Positions 16,482 through 25,027 of a DNA stretch of 64,000 nt are shown one piece after another (position 1 is the stretch's first letter; every line of letters starts with the position of its first letter). The notes beneath the pieces were generated by a model that worked only from the letters and a program-made list of their open reading frames with translations, had not been told where the DNA came from and did not search any database. The stretch is from Prauserella muralis (GTDB lineage: Bacteria; Actinomycetota; Actinomycetes; Mycobacteriales; Pseudonocardiaceae), in the NCBI RefSeq assembly GCF_003202285.1, contig NZ_MASW01000005.1:806001-870000 (forward strand). Reading direction: 5' to 3'. Position numbers and translations under genes: made by a program.

Positions 16482-17288
16482 GTGCGTTCCCTGACGGTCC
16501 CGGGCGGTGCGGCTGCCACACCACCGGACGTGCTCCGGCTGACCGGCCACCCCGTGCGCTGGCAGCTGCTGAGCGAGCTGGCACGCAGTGACCGGCAGGT
16601 GCGCGAGCTGACGGCCCTGGTCGGCCAGCGGCAGAGCCTGACCTCCTACCACCTAGCCCAGTTGCGCGACGCCGGTCTGGTGACGATGCGACGGAGCTCG
16701 GCCGACAAGCGCGACGCGTACTACAGCCTCGACCTGGCCGCGTGCCGGGACCGGCTCGCCGCAGCGGGGGCCGCACTGCACCCCGGGCTCCGGCTCGTGC
16801 CCGCCGCGCCGACCCCGGCGCCCGGTTCCGGCCGGGGGCGAGCCCGGCCCGTCCGGGTGCTGTTTCTCTGCACCGGCAACAGTTCCCGGTCGCAGCTCGC
16901 GGAGGCGATCCTGCAGCAACTGGGCGGCGCGCGGGTCGAGGCCGCCAGCGCCGGAAGCGACCCGAAAGGTCTGCACCCCCACGCGGTGCGGGCGATGCGC
17001 GAGCGCGGCGTCGACATCGGCGGCCGCCGCTCCAAGCATCTCGACGAGTTCCTCGAGCAGCGCTTCGACTACGTGATCAGCCTGTGCGACCGCCTGCGGG
17101 AGCGGTGTCCCGAGTTCCCGGGACCCGCGCAGACAGCACATTGGAGCATTCCCGATCCCGCCGCCGAAGCGACCGCCGAGGACGACAACTACTCCGCGTT
17201 CGCGCGCACCGCCGACGAACTGCACACGCGTATCCAGTTCCTGCTGTACGCGATCGAGCGCGCGACATCACCTCCGGAGAGGGGCTAG
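16482..17288 (+). CDS. ArsR repressor fused to thioredoxin-type arsenate reductase
   Basis: A 268-residue fusion. Residues 10-95 form an ArsR winged helix (LTGHPVRWQLLSELARSDRQVRELTAL and SYHLAQLRDAGLVTMRRSSADKR). From residue 125 a low-molecular-weight phosphatase fold follows, with the P-loop CTGNSSR (C130 to R136, CX5R) and the redox pair C202 and C209, spaced exactly as Cys82/Cys89 of thioredoxin-dependent ArsC. It should reduce arsenate and sense arsenite on one chain. GTG start at 16482. No arsenite exporter lies nearby, so the pump must be elsewhere. Confidence 0.85.
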   Translation: MRSLTVPGGAAATPPDVLRLTGHPVRWQLLSELARSDRQVRELTALVGQRQSLTSYHLAQLRDAGLVTMRRSSADKRDAYYSLDLAACRDRLAAAGAALHPGLRLVPAAPTPAPGSGRGRARPVRVLFLCTGNSSRSQLAEAILQQLGGARVEAASAGSDPKGLHPHAVRAMRERGVDIGGRRSKHLDEFLEQRFDYVISLCDRLRERCPEFPGPAQTAHWSIPDPAAEATAEDDNYSAFARTADELHTRIQFLLYAIERATSPPERG

Positions 17289-17290
17289 AC

Positions 17291-17683
17291 ATGTCCGGCA
17301 CCGTCGCCGACCTGGTCAGCGTCCGATACATGGTCGACAACGTCGAGAAGGCGATCGACTTCTACACCACGCACCTGGGATTCGCCCTCAACACCGGCGC
17401 GGCGCCTGCCTTCGCCGACGTCGTCCGCGGCAACCTGCGGCTGCTGCTGAGCGGACCGGCCAGTTCGGCGGGCAGGCCCATGCCGGACGGCGCCCAGCCG
17501 GCACCGGGCGGGTGGAACCGCATCCATCTCATCGTGGACGACCTCGCCGCCGAGGTGGAGCGGCTGCGGGCCGCGGGACTCCCCTTCCGCAACGACATCG
17601 TCACCGGCCCTGGCGGCAGCCAGATCCTGCTGGAGGACCCTTCCGGCAACGTCGTCGAGCTGTTCCAGCCCGCGGGCGGCTGA
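17291..17683 (+). CDS. VOC-family (glyoxalase/bleomycin-resistance fold) protein
   Basis: A 130-residue protein with the two-module VOC fold: SVRYMVDNVEKAIDFYTTHLGF at the start and the terminal ILLEDPSGNVVELFQP with the metal-ligand Glu. It begins two bases after the ArsR-ArsC stop and is therefore in the same operon. The pairing recalls ArsI C-As lyases, but the protein contains no cysteine, so it lacks the ArsI arsenic-binding thiols. A dioxygenase or binding role is possible; its part in arsenic metabolism is only contextual. Confidence 0.78.
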   Translation: MSGTVADLVSVRYMVDNVEKAIDFYTTHLGFALNTGAAPAFADVVRGNLRLLLSGPASSAGRPMPDGAQPAPGGWNRIHLIVDDLAAEVERLRAAGLPFRNDIVTGPGGSQILLEDPSGNVVELFQPAGG

Positions 17684-17710
17684 CCACGGCACCGCCGGGG
17701 GCGGTCGCGA

Positions 17711-19291
17711 TCAGCGCAGCCCGCTGGAGTTACCGAGCACCGTGATCGTCGCCGCCGACCCGTGGGCTCCCACGCGGACGCCGACCCTGCCCGCGGGTGC
17801 GGTGGAGTCGATCTCCGGGTAGTCGTCGCTGGAGATCGTCACCCGCAGCCGGTGACCGGCGCTGAGCCGGTAGTGCGTCGGCCAGACGTGCACCGGCAGG
17901 GTGTACACGCGTCCCGGTTCGACCGGAGCGAGCCGCTCGTGACCCGCCCGGTGGCTGGCCTTGAGCCAGCCCGCCGTGATCCGGACGGCGCTGCCGTCTG
18001 GCGCGACGTCCTCGACGACCACCGCGACCGCACCGTCGTCGGCAGTGAACGACGCCCGCACGGTCGCGGTGATCGATCCGGCCAGCACGACATCACGCCG
18101 CAGGGGCCGGCTCTGATACCGCAGCCGCTCCCCTGCCCCGGCCGGCTCGGTGTCGGTGTTGACGTCGAAATACTGGATGCCAGGCCGGGTGCGGCCCCTG
18201 GTCAGCGTGGCGTCCGCGCCCAGCGACAACCGGACCGTCCGCGCATCGGCCGGCGGCCACTGGCCGAACTGCCGCCAGCCGGTGCCCGCGCCCGGTTCCG
18301 GGATCTCGTACGAGGTCACCTTCGCCCGCGGCAGCGGCGCGCGGGGATCGTCGCGCAGCCAGTGATCCCACCAGGCGAGGTACCCGCCGAGCCCGATGTC
18401 GCCGGGCTGCCCCGCCGGATAGCCGTGCTCCCAGGGGCCGGAGACGAGCCACACGTTGCCGGGCCGGGCCTGAAAGTTCTTGACCATGCCGTCCCGGTAG
18501 CGGTCGTACCAGCCGTTGATCTCGAGCGTGGGCACGGTGAGCCGGTCCCAGCGCGCCATCACGCTGCGTCCCCGCCAGAAGTCGTCGTACAGGGGATGCT
18601 CGGCATACGTGCGCAGGGTGTGGGGCGCGACCGCCTGCTGCCATCCCCGGATCCGGGCAGAGTAGATCCCGCCCCGGTAGATCGTGTTGGCATACCAGTC
18701 GTGGATGCCGTTGATCGGGATGATCGCCTCCAGGTGCGGCGGCTGGTTCACGGCCACCAGCAGCGAAGAGTGACCGCCGTAGCTGACCCCCATCTGGCCG
18801 ATCTGTCCCGTGGACCACGGCTGTGCGGCGAACCATTCGATGACGTCGTAGTTGTCCCGCTGCTCCTGCGGGCTGAACGGGTCGAGGTGGCCGGGCGAGT
18901 CGCCGGAGCCCCGTGCCTGACAGACGAGCGCGTTGTAGCCACGGCTCACGAAGTACGCCGCGCCGCGGCCGAACTCCTCCGCGTTGCCGGCGTAGGCGGT
19001 GTACTCATAGACGATTCCTGGGAAGCGTCCCTCGGCGGCGGGCCGGTACAGGCGGCACGCGATCACACTGCCGTCCCGGACCGGCACCCGTACCGCCGTA
19101 CTCGTCACGTCGTACCGCGCGGGACGGTGATACGAGAAGAACGGATCAGCCGGCCCTGCCGCTGGTTCGACCGCGGTCGCCGTGGGCCTGCTCAGTGCCG
19201 TGCCGCCGAGTGCGGCCGCAACCGCGACCACGAGCGCCAGGCTCTTGCCGGCGTAGCCGCGCCCGGCACGGCGCTTCCCGACCGTCCACAT
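17711..19291 (-). CDS. Secreted CocE/NonD-family esterase
   Basis: A 526-residue exported hydrolase. An N-terminal signal (KSLALVVAVAAALGGTALS, cleavage near residue 40) precedes an alpha/beta-hydrolase core with CQARGSGDSPG (oxyanion region), nucleophile elbow GVSYGG, and GPWEHG with the likely catalytic His, then the C-terminal jelly roll. GAGGAGG seven bases before ATG 19291 fixes the start. It is a distant relative of the cytoplasmic hydrolase at 6692 and probably cleaves extracellular esters or acylated substrates, perhaps together with the neighbouring xylanase. Confidence 0.83.
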   Translation of the reverse strand: MWTVGKRRAGRGYAGKSLALVVAVAAALGGTALSRPTATAVEPAAGPADPFFSYHRPARYDVTSTAVRVPVRDGSVIACRLYRPAAEGRFPGIVYEYTAYAGNAEEFGRGAAYFVSRGYNALVCQARGSGDSPGHLDPFSPQEQRDNYDVIEWFAAQPWSTGQIGQMGVSYGGHSSLLVAVNQPPHLEAIIPINGIHDWYANTIYRGGIYSARIRGWQQAVAPHTLRTYAEHPLYDDFWRGRSVMARWDRLTVPTLEINGWYDRYRDGMVKNFQARPGNVWLVSGPWEHGYPAGQPGDIGLGGYLAWWDHWLRDDPRAPLPRAKVTSYEIPEPGAGTGWRQFGQWPPADARTVRLSLGADATLTRGRTRPGIQYFDVNTDTEPAGAGERLRYQSRPLRRDVVLAGSITATVRASFTADDGAVAVVVEDVAPDGSAVRITAGWLKASHRAGHERLAPVEPGRVYTLPVHVWPTHYRLSAGHRLRVTISSDDYPEIDSTAPAGRVGVRVGAHGSAATITVLGNSSGLR

Positions 19292-19403
19292 GCGGTTGCC
19301 TCCTCGCAACTCGGCTGGCTGCCGCCGAAGCGTAGAAGCGCGCGGATTCCCGGGTCCAACACCTATCCCGCATCAGTTGATGCCGGCCGCGCATGGATGG
19401 CGT

Positions 19404-19438
19404 GCCCCGTCCCCCGGCTGCCGCCCGGGGGACGGGGC
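19404..19438 (-). terminator. Hairpin terminator after the xylanase gene
   Basis: A perfect 14-bp stem (GCCCCGTCCCCCGG and its complement) with a 7-base loop, five bases behind the xylanase stop codon. There is no T-run. It separates the xylanase from the secreted esterase. Confidence 0.65.
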
Positions 19439-19443
19439 GATCC

Positions 19444-20130
19444 TCACCGCACCGTGATGTTCGAGCTTCCGCTGCTCTGGTAGCCCTCGGTCGCCATGAT
19501 CATGTAGTACCTGAAGCTGCCCAGGTTCATGCCCGCCCTGGCCCACGCGTCGAAGTGTGCGCCGGTGTTGATCGTTCCGCCGACCCTCTTCGACTGCCGG
19601 ACACTCCAGTACTGCGGGAAGGTCTGGGTGCCTTCGACGGACGGGGCGTTGTAACGCATCGTCCGGTAGATGTCGTAGGTGCCGCCGTCGCTGGTGACCG
19701 TGCCACGGTGCTCACCCGTCGGCCGGTAGGTCCCCCAGCTGTCCACAATGTAGTACTCGACGAGTGGGCTCGACGTCCATCCGTAGAGGCACAGGTAGCC
19801 GTTCCCGGACGGGCTGAAGCTTCCCGAATAGCTCACGGTGCGCCGTCCGCCGTTGCTCCATCCCTTGCCACACACGAAGTTCCCGGTGTTGCGCCACGAG
19901 GTGCTGTAGTTGCCGCCGGAGCCGAGCGTCATGGACACCGTTCCGTTGGCATCGGTCCAGAACGAGTAGAAGTACCCGTTGTGCGTTCCCGTTTGGTTCG
20001 TGGTGATCGTCTGGGCATGGGCGGTACCGGGCAGCAGGAGCGCGGAGGTGGTCAGTGCCAGCGCACTCGCGCCGCCGATGAAGGTCCTGCGGCTGACCGG
20101 GCGCGCGGGGGCGTCCTTGTCCATGGTCAT
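19444..20130 (-). CDS. Secreted endo-1,4-beta-xylanase, GH11
   Basis: A 228-residue protein with a twin-arginine signal ([21 protein letters not shown], cleavage after TAHA at about residue 39) and a single GH11 jelly roll. The nucleophile is E125 in [10 protein letters not shown] and the acid/base is E215 in [12 protein letters not shown]; the thumb segment [16 protein letters not shown] is intact. There is no carbohydrate-binding module, so it is the minimal form of the family. Two Cys (87 and 114) may form a disulfide. GGAGGAG precedes ATG 20130 closely; ATG 20124 is also possible. It hydrolyses xylan outside the cell. Confidence 0.95.
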   Translation of the reverse strand: MTMDKDAPARPVSRRTFIGGASALALTTSALLLPGTAHAQTITTNQTGTHNGYFYSFWTDANGTVSMTLGSGGNYSTSWRNTGNFVCGKGWSNGGRRTVSYSGSFSPSGNGYLCLYGWTSSPLVEYYIVDSWGTYRPTGEHRGTVTSDGGTYDIYRTMRYNAPSVEGTQTFPQYWSVRQSKRVGGTINTGAHFDAWARAGMNLGSFRYYMIMATEGYQSSGSSNITVR

Positions 20131-20265
20131 TTCTCCTCCTCGTCACAAAGGCAGGAAACAAAAGAGGGAATGGATGATGTCCGAATTCGCCGACGAAAAG
20201 AATCTGCGACGTTGCGCCTCCTCCTCGCTGAGGCTGACAGAACGGCAAGCGTGTCGACGGAAATC

Positions 20266-20389
20266 AGTATCCGTTTGGTCGCCACGGGCCGTCAACGAGT
20301 TTCGTAAATGTTTCGGTTATTTCTTCGTTCCATGTCGGCAACTCACGTTTCAGATCGCTCGCCGGTGACGCACGTTGCCGAAAGTTTCG
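20266..20389 (-). promoter_or_regulatory. Xylanase promoter with CGAAA control boxes
   Basis: On the minus strand TTGACG (20290-20295) and GATACT (20266-20271) are 18 bases apart. Two CGAAAC boxes (20310-20315 and 20299-20304, 11 bases apart) lie directly upstream of -35, and a perfect CGAAAGTTTCG palindrome sits at 20379-20389. CGAAA/GAAANTTTC elements are known control sites of Streptomyces xylanase genes, so regulation by xylan products is likely. The rest of the 20131-20450 gap shows no gene. Confidence 0.65.
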
Positions 20390-20450
20390 CCAGGCCCGGG
20401 ACGCGGTACTCCACTGTGGACCGACCGGACGCTGCCGCACGGGAACGGAG

Positions 20451-21575
20451 TCAGATGGAGTGGGGTTGCGCGACCAGGGCATAGGCACTGAACCAGAGGC
20501 CGAAGGTCACGATTCCCGCCGTGAGCGCGGCGGCCACGTGGGCACGTTGACGCGCGAGCCACAGCGCGAGCAGCACCAGGATCGGGAAGGCCGACAGCAG
20601 CTGGCGCACGCGGTCGTGCTCGGCGCCGGAGTGGCCGATGGCCAGGGCGATGGTCAGCGCGGTGTAGACCCACACCGGCCAGGGCAGGCGGCGCCATGCC
20701 GCCACCAGCGCGAGCACGGCGGCGACGCACAGCAGGGCGGTCAGCACGCTGTAGGCCTCGCGCTCCGTGGCCAGCGTGTGGCCGATCCAGCCCACGAAGC
20801 TCAGATCGAGGTCGTTGCGCCAGCCGTCGCGGGTGATCGCGAAGTACCCTCCCGGCACGCCGCTGGTGAGCTGCACCCACACCAGGTAGCCCAGCAGCCC
20901 GGCGGGTGCCGCCACGGCAGCCAGCGCGGGGCGCCACCCTCCGCCCTGGCCCCGGTAGGCGGCGAGCAGGCCGGCGACCGCCACGACCGCGACCAGCGGC
21001 GCCCCCATGGGGTGGGTGTAGCCGGCCCCCGCCGCGCAGGCACCCGCGAGCAGCCAGCGCCGTTCCAGCAGCGCGACCAGCCCCCACACCACGGCTGCGA
21101 TCAGCAGCGATTCCGGGTACGGCATCGAGTACACTACCGACATCGGCGCACCGGCGACCAGGGCCACCGCGGTCAGCCCGGCGCGCCGGCCGCCGCCGAG
21201 CAGCCGCACGAACCGCACCACCCCGTACGCGCCGAGCACCCCGAGCGCGGTCGACAGCGCCGCGGCGAACCACACGTACGGCCCGGGGATCTCCGGCGCC
21301 ACGAGACCCAGCAGCTGCGGGTAGCCCGGGAAGAACACCATCGCCGTGTAGTCGTGGTGGACGCCGAACGAGTCGGTCATGCCCGCGTCGACGTTGTCGT
21401 AGCCGCCGGCGGCGATCTGCATGTACCAGCCCGCGTCCCAGTGGTGCAGGCTGAACGGCCGGTCGTTCGCGGCGCTCAACGCCCACAGCGCCAGCAGCCC
21501 GAGGCCCCGGACCCCGAGATGGCCGAGTGCGGGGGCAAGCGCCCGGGCAAGTTCGCGCCCGCCGGGCAGCCGCAA
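20451..21575 (-). CDS. PIG-V-like mannosyltransferase, multi-pass membrane
   Basis: A 374-residue membrane protein with about nine hydrophobic helices. HHWDAGWYMQIAAGGYD (W46, D47) is the catalytic-loop motif of PIG-V-type, GT-C mannosyltransferases, which use polyprenyl-phosphate mannose; MPYPESLLIAAVVWGLVALLERRW follows further on. The start is uncertain: TTG 21575 is used, but no ribosome site fits it, while a CTG at 21617 stands eight bases behind GGTGAGGGG and would give the N-terminus LTRLEERLRPLGTRLRLPGG. It probably adds mannose to envelope glycans. Confidence 0.75.
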   Translation of the reverse strand: MRLPGGRELARALAPALGHLGVRGLGLLALWALSAANDRPFSLHHWDAGWYMQIAAGGYDNVDAGMTDSFGVHHDYTAMVFFPGYPQLLGLVAPEIPGPYVWFAAALSTALGVLGAYGVVRFVRLLGGGRRAGLTAVALVAGAPMSVVYSMPYPESLLIAAVVWGLVALLERRWLLAGACAAGAGYTHPMGAPLVAVVAVAGLLAAYRGQGGGWRPALAAVAAPAGLLGYLVWVQLTSGVPGGYFAITRDGWRNDLDLSFVGWIGHTLATEREAYSVLTALLCVAAVLALVAAWRRLPWPVWVYTALTIALAIGHSGAEHDRVRQLLSAFPILVLLALWLARQRAHVAAALTAGIVTFGLWFSAYALVAQPHSI

Positions 21576-21743
21576 CCGCGTGCCGAGCGGGCGCAGCCGC
21601 TCCTCCAGTCGAGTCAGGGCCGACCCCTCACCTGTCGTCGCCGGGTTTCGCTGCCGTGCCGGCGAGGATAGTGCCTGGTCACCGTCGCCCGTCCGGCGGC
21701 GAGCCGTGCCGGAGTGGATTCGTCACCCGACGACCCGCCGAGG

Positions 21744-21770
21744 TGTCACAAACCGGTGGTGCCCGGTGTC
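21744..21770 (+). promoter_or_regulatory. ECF41-type autoregulatory promoter
   Basis: TGTCACA (21744-21750) is followed after exactly 16 bases by TGTC (21767-21770), one base off the TGTCACA-N16-CGTC consensus known for ECF41 sigma factors. It lies 45 bases before the ECF41 gene and reads towards it. Confidence 0.75.
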
Positions 21771-21814
21771 TGGTGGGTGGCACAGTCGGCAACACGCAGC
21801 TTCAGGAGCCACTC

Positions 21815-22714
21815 ATGACGCGCGAGGACGCCCGTCCGGATCCCGCCACCGAGGCGTTCGTCACCCACCGCAACCTGCTCTTCACCGTCGCCTACGAGCT
21901 GCTCGGCTCCGCGGCCGACGCCGAGGACGTTCTCCAGGAGACCTGGTTGCGCTGGGCGGGGGTCGACCTCGGCACGGTGCGGGACCAGCGCGCGTACCTG
22001 GTCCGGATCACGACGCGGCAGGCGCTCACCCGGCTGCGCACGCTCGGCAGGCGCAGGGAGTCCTACGTCGGCCCCTGGCTGCCCGAGCCGCTGCTCACCG
22101 CGCCCGACGTGGCCGAGGACATCGAGCTCGCCGACAGCCTGTCCATGGCGATGCTGCTGGTGCTGGAGACGCTGAAACCGACCGAGCGGGCCGTGTTCGT
22201 CTTGCGTGAGGTGTTCGGTCTGGACTACGGCGAGGTCGCCGAGGCCGTCGGCAAGAGCCCGGCCGCCGTGCGCCAGATCGCCCACCGGGCCCGCAGCCAC
22301 GTCGCCGCGCGCAGGCCGCGCGACGTCGCCTCCCCCGCCGAGACCAGCGCCGCGCTCGACGCGTTCCGGCGGGCGGTCGAGACGGGCGATCTGCAGGGCT
22401 TTGTCGACGTGCTCGCACCGGACGTCGTCGTCCTGAGTGACGGCGGCGGCATCAAACAGGCCATTCTGCGGCCCGTCGTCGGTGCCGACAAGGTGATGCG
22501 CCTGCTGGCCGTCTTCCGGCAACAGGTCGGTGCCGAGCTGACACTGGAGCCGGTGCAGGTGAACGGCTCCCCGGCGCTGCTGGCGCGCCTGAACGGCGAG
22601 CTGGACAGCGTGCTCGCGATGCGGGTCGAGGGTGGCGTGGTCACCGGCCTCTACACCGTGCGCAACCCCGAGAAGCTGTCGCATGTGGAGCGGGCGACCG
22701 CCGTGACGCGCTGA
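21815..22714 (+). CDS. ECF41-family sigma factor with SnoaL-like C-terminal domain (SigJ-like)
   Basis: A 299-residue sigma factor: region 2 (HRNLLFTVAYELLGSAADAEDVLQETWLRW), region 4 (LKPTERAVFVLREVFGLDYGEVAEAVG and AAVRQIAHRARSHV) and an NTF2/SnoaL-like extension from about residue 185 with the ECF41 motif DGGG (LSDGGGIKQAI). In this family the extension controls activity instead of an anti-sigma factor. AGGAG lies before ATG 21815. The promoter in front matches the ECF41 consensus. The target carboxymuconolactone decarboxylase or oxidoreductase genes often found beside ECF41 are not adjacent here. Confidence 0.92.
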   Translation: MTREDARPDPATEAFVTHRNLLFTVAYELLGSAADAEDVLQETWLRWAGVDLGTVRDQRAYLVRITTRQALTRLRTLGRRRESYVGPWLPEPLLTAPDVAEDIELADSLSMAMLLVLETLKPTERAVFVLREVFGLDYGEVAEAVGKSPAAVRQIAHRARSHVAARRPRDVASPAETSAALDAFRRAVETGDLQGFVDVLAPDVVVLSDGGGIKQAILRPVVGADKVMRLLAVFRQQVGAELTLEPVQVNGSPALLARLNGELDSVLAMRVEGGVVTGLYTVRNPEKLSHVERATAVTR

Positions 22715-22721
22715 CGTGATA

Positions 22722-22893
22722 CGTTCCTCCCGCCAGTCGTACTCACGCACGTCGTGAGTCAGGAAATCCGGTGCGAATCCGGAACTGACGCGCAGCGGTG
22801 AGGGTGACGGGCGGGACACGTGGCCACTGGAGCCGTGCTCTGGGAAGGCGTCCCGACCGGATGATCCCGAGTCCGAAGACCTGCTGGCACCCC
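22722..22893 (+). ncRNA. Cobalamin riboswitch
   Basis: Conserved B12-box elements occur in order: CGGTGCGAATCCGGAACTG (22769 onward), CGCAGCGGTGA (22791 onward), TCTGGGAAGGCG, and AGTCCGAAGACCTGC (22870-22884). It lies between the ECF41 gene and the substrate-binding protein gene. Binding of adenosylcobalamin should switch off the three-gene ABC importer behind it. Confidence 0.92.
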
Positions 22894-22955
22894 GGCCGCG
22901 GCCGGGAGTCACCGTCCGCTTCGGGCTTCGCGTCTGGGCCCGCCGACACCAGAGG

Positions 22956-23996
22956 ATGCACGTGCCTCGTCGCCTCGCACTCCGGCCGCTCGGCCTGCTG
23001 CTCTCGCTGTCCCTGCTGGTACCGCCGGCTGCCTGCGGTGGCGGCGCCGCCACCCAGGAACGGCAGCCGGCCCCCGGGTATCCGCGGGCGGTCGGCAACT
23101 GCGGCCAGCACACGGAAGTCACCGCGCCCCCGGCCAGGGTGGTCTCGCTCAACCAGGGCAGCACGGAGATCCTGCTCTCGCTCGGCCTCGCCGGCCGGCT
23201 GGCCGGCACCGCCACGTGGACCGATCCGCTGCCGGACGACCTCGCCGAGGCGAACAGCCACGTGCCGCGGCTTGCCGACAACATGCCGTCGTTCGAGGCG
23301 GTGCTGGCCGCCGAGCCGGACTTCGTCACGGCCTCCTTCGCCTCCACCCTGGGCGTCGGCGGGGTGGCCACCCGCGCACAGTTCGGCGAACTGGGCGTGC
23401 CCACTTACCTCTCCCCCGCCGACTGCGTCAAGGACAACAGCGGCGCAGGCGACGGACGCCGCGACGAAACCCTGACGATGGACACGATCTATCGGGAGGT
23501 CACCGATCTCGCGAGGCTGTTCGGCGTCGAGGAGCGCGGCGACCGGCTCGTGGCCGACCTGAAGGACAGACTGCGGCGAGCGAGCAGCGGGCTCGAGGCC
23601 TCCGGAGTGAGCCTGCTGTACTGGTTCGCCAACGCGGACGCGCCGTATCTCGCGGGCTGCTGCGGCGCGCCCGGCATCATCACCAGGGCCGTCGGCGCGA
23701 CGAACGTCTTCGCCGACACCCGCGAGGAATGGCCGCAGGTCAACTGGGAGACCGTCGCCGAGCGCAACCCCGACGTACTGGTGATCGGCGACCTGACGCG
23801 CAGGTCGCAGTCGGCGGAGTCGGCGGCGAGCAAGATCGAGTTCCTGGAGTCCCACCCGGTCACCCGCACCATGGACGCGGTCAGGAACAAGCGGTACGTG
23901 CTGCTCAGCGGGCAGGCGATGAATCCGTCCATCCGCACCGTCGAGGGTGTGGAGCGGCTCGCGGCCAAGCTGCGCGAGTTCGGGCTGGCCGGGTGA
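22956..23996 (+). CDS. btuF: Cobalamin-type ABC transporter substrate-binding lipoprotein
   Basis: A 346-residue lipoprotein with a signal ending in the lipobox PAAC and a class III periplasmic-binding fold: RVVSLNQGSTEILLSLGLAGRLAGTATW, EPDFVTASFASTL, the long backbone helix region and NPDVLVIGDLTRRS. It sits directly behind a cobalamin riboswitch and in front of FecCD-type permease and ATPase genes, so the ligand is most likely a corrinoid, although the family also carries siderophores. A Cys pair (CC in AGCCGAPG) is unusual. The stop overlaps the permease start as GTGA. Confidence 0.87.
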   Translation: MHVPRRLALRPLGLLLSLSLLVPPAACGGGAATQERQPAPGYPRAVGNCGQHTEVTAPPARVVSLNQGSTEILLSLGLAGRLAGTATWTDPLPDDLAEANSHVPRLADNMPSFEAVLAAEPDFVTASFASTLGVGGVATRAQFGELGVPTYLSPADCVKDNSGAGDGRRDETLTMDTIYREVTDLARLFGVEERGDRLVADLKDRLRRASSGLEASGVSLLYWFANADAPYLAGCCGAPGIITRAVGATNVFADTREEWPQVNWETVAERNPDVLVIGDLTRRSQSAESAASKIEFLESHPVTRTMDAVRNKRYVLLSGQAMNPSIRTVEGVERLAAKLREFGLAG

Positions 23997-25027
23997 GCGT
24001 CACGCGGCTCGGCGCAGGCTCGCGGCTGCCGCTGCTGCTGCTCGGCGCGACGGCGGCGCTCGCCGTGTCGATCGCCGTCGCCATCACCATCGGGCCCGCG
24101 GACATCGGCGTCGGCGACGTCTGGTCGGCCGTGGCCGCTCGTCTCGGCATCGGTCACTCGGACCTGTCGGCGATCCGCGACGGCATCGTGTGGAACCTGC
24201 GGCTGCCCAGGACCGTGCTCGCCGCCGTCTGCGGAGCGGGGCTCGCCGTCTGCGGCACGATCATGCAGTCGCTGCTGCGCAACCCGCTGGCCGATCCGTT
24301 CGTGCTGGGTGTGTCGTCAGGCGCGTCCACGGGGGCCGTCCTCGTGGTGGTGCTCGGTGCGGGCGGCGGGGTGCTCTCGCTGTCGGCCGGGGCGTTTGCC
24401 GGTGCGGCCGTCTCGTTCGCCTGCGTGCTCGTGCTCAGCCACGTCCTCGGCGGCACCACCGACCGCGTCGTGCTCTCCGGAGTCGCCGTGATGCAGCTGT
24501 TCTCGGCGCTGACCTCGTTCGTCGTGCTCACCTCCGCCGACGCCGAGACCACGCGCGGGGTGCTGTTCTGGCTGCTCGGTTCGCTCAGCAACGCGGGCTG
24601 GGCCGAGGTGGTCACCTGCCTCGCGGTCCTCGCCGCGACGTTGCTGGTCTGCGCCGGATACGCGCGCTCGCTCGACGCGTTCGCGTTCGGCGAGGACGCG
24701 GCGGCCACGCTCGGGATCGCGGTCGCGCGCACCCGCCTGGTGCTGCTGTGCGCGACGGCGCTGCTCACGGCCGTACTGGTCAGCTCGGTGGGCGCGATCG
24801 GTTTCGTCGGGCTGGTCCTGCCGCACGCCGCCCGCACCGTCACGGGCCCGAACCACACGCGGCTGCTGCCGGCGACCGCACTCGCCGGCGCGGTGTTCCT
24901 GGTGTGGGTCGACACGCTCGCCAGGACGGTGCTCGACCCGCAGGAGGTGCCCGTCGGCGTGGTGACCGCGCTGATCGGCGTGCCCGCGTTCGTCCTCGTC
25001 CTCTACCGCGCCAGGGGGGCACGATGA
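23993..25027 (+). CDS. btuC: FecCD/BtuC-type ABC transporter permease
   Basis: A 344-residue protein with about ten hydrophobic helices. Family signatures include RLPRTVLAAVCGAGLAVCGTIMQSLLRNPLADPFVLGVSSGA in two adjacent conserved pieces (about residues 65-105) and the cytoplasmic coupling region FGEDAAATLGIAVARTR, then GAIGFVGLVLPHAAR. It forms the membrane channel for corrinoid import. GTG start overlapping the previous stop; its own stop overlaps the ATPase start. Confidence 0.9.
   Translation: MSVTRLGAGSRLPLLLLGATAALAVSIAVAITIGPADIGVGDVWSAVAARLGIGHSDLSAIRDGIVWNLRLPRTVLAAVCGAGLAVCGTIMQSLLRNPLADPFVLGVSSGASTGAVLVVVLGAGGGVLSLSAGAFAGAAVSFACVLVLSHVLGGTTDRVVLSGVAVMQLFSALTSFVVLTSADAETTRGVLFWLLGSLSNAGWAEVVTCLAVLAATLLVCAGYARSLDAFAFGEDAAATLGIAVARTRLVLLCATALLTAVLVSSVGAIGFVGLVLPHAARTVTGPNHTRLLPATALAGAVFLVWVDTLARTVLDPQEVPVGVVTALIGVPAFVLVLYRARGAR

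Noticed and set aside
17291-17683. VOC gene as an ArsI C-As lyase
   Set aside because: ArsI needs cysteine thiols to bind trivalent arsenicals; this protein has no Cys.
6692-19291. The two CocE-type hydrolases as a recent duplication
   Set aside because: They differ in length, export signal and most of the sequence outside the catalytic motifs, so they are distant family members.
20160-20368. Plus-strand open frame through the xylanase promoter
   Set aside because: It mixes AT-rich promoter DNA with antisense of the xylanase signal peptide and has no ribosome site.
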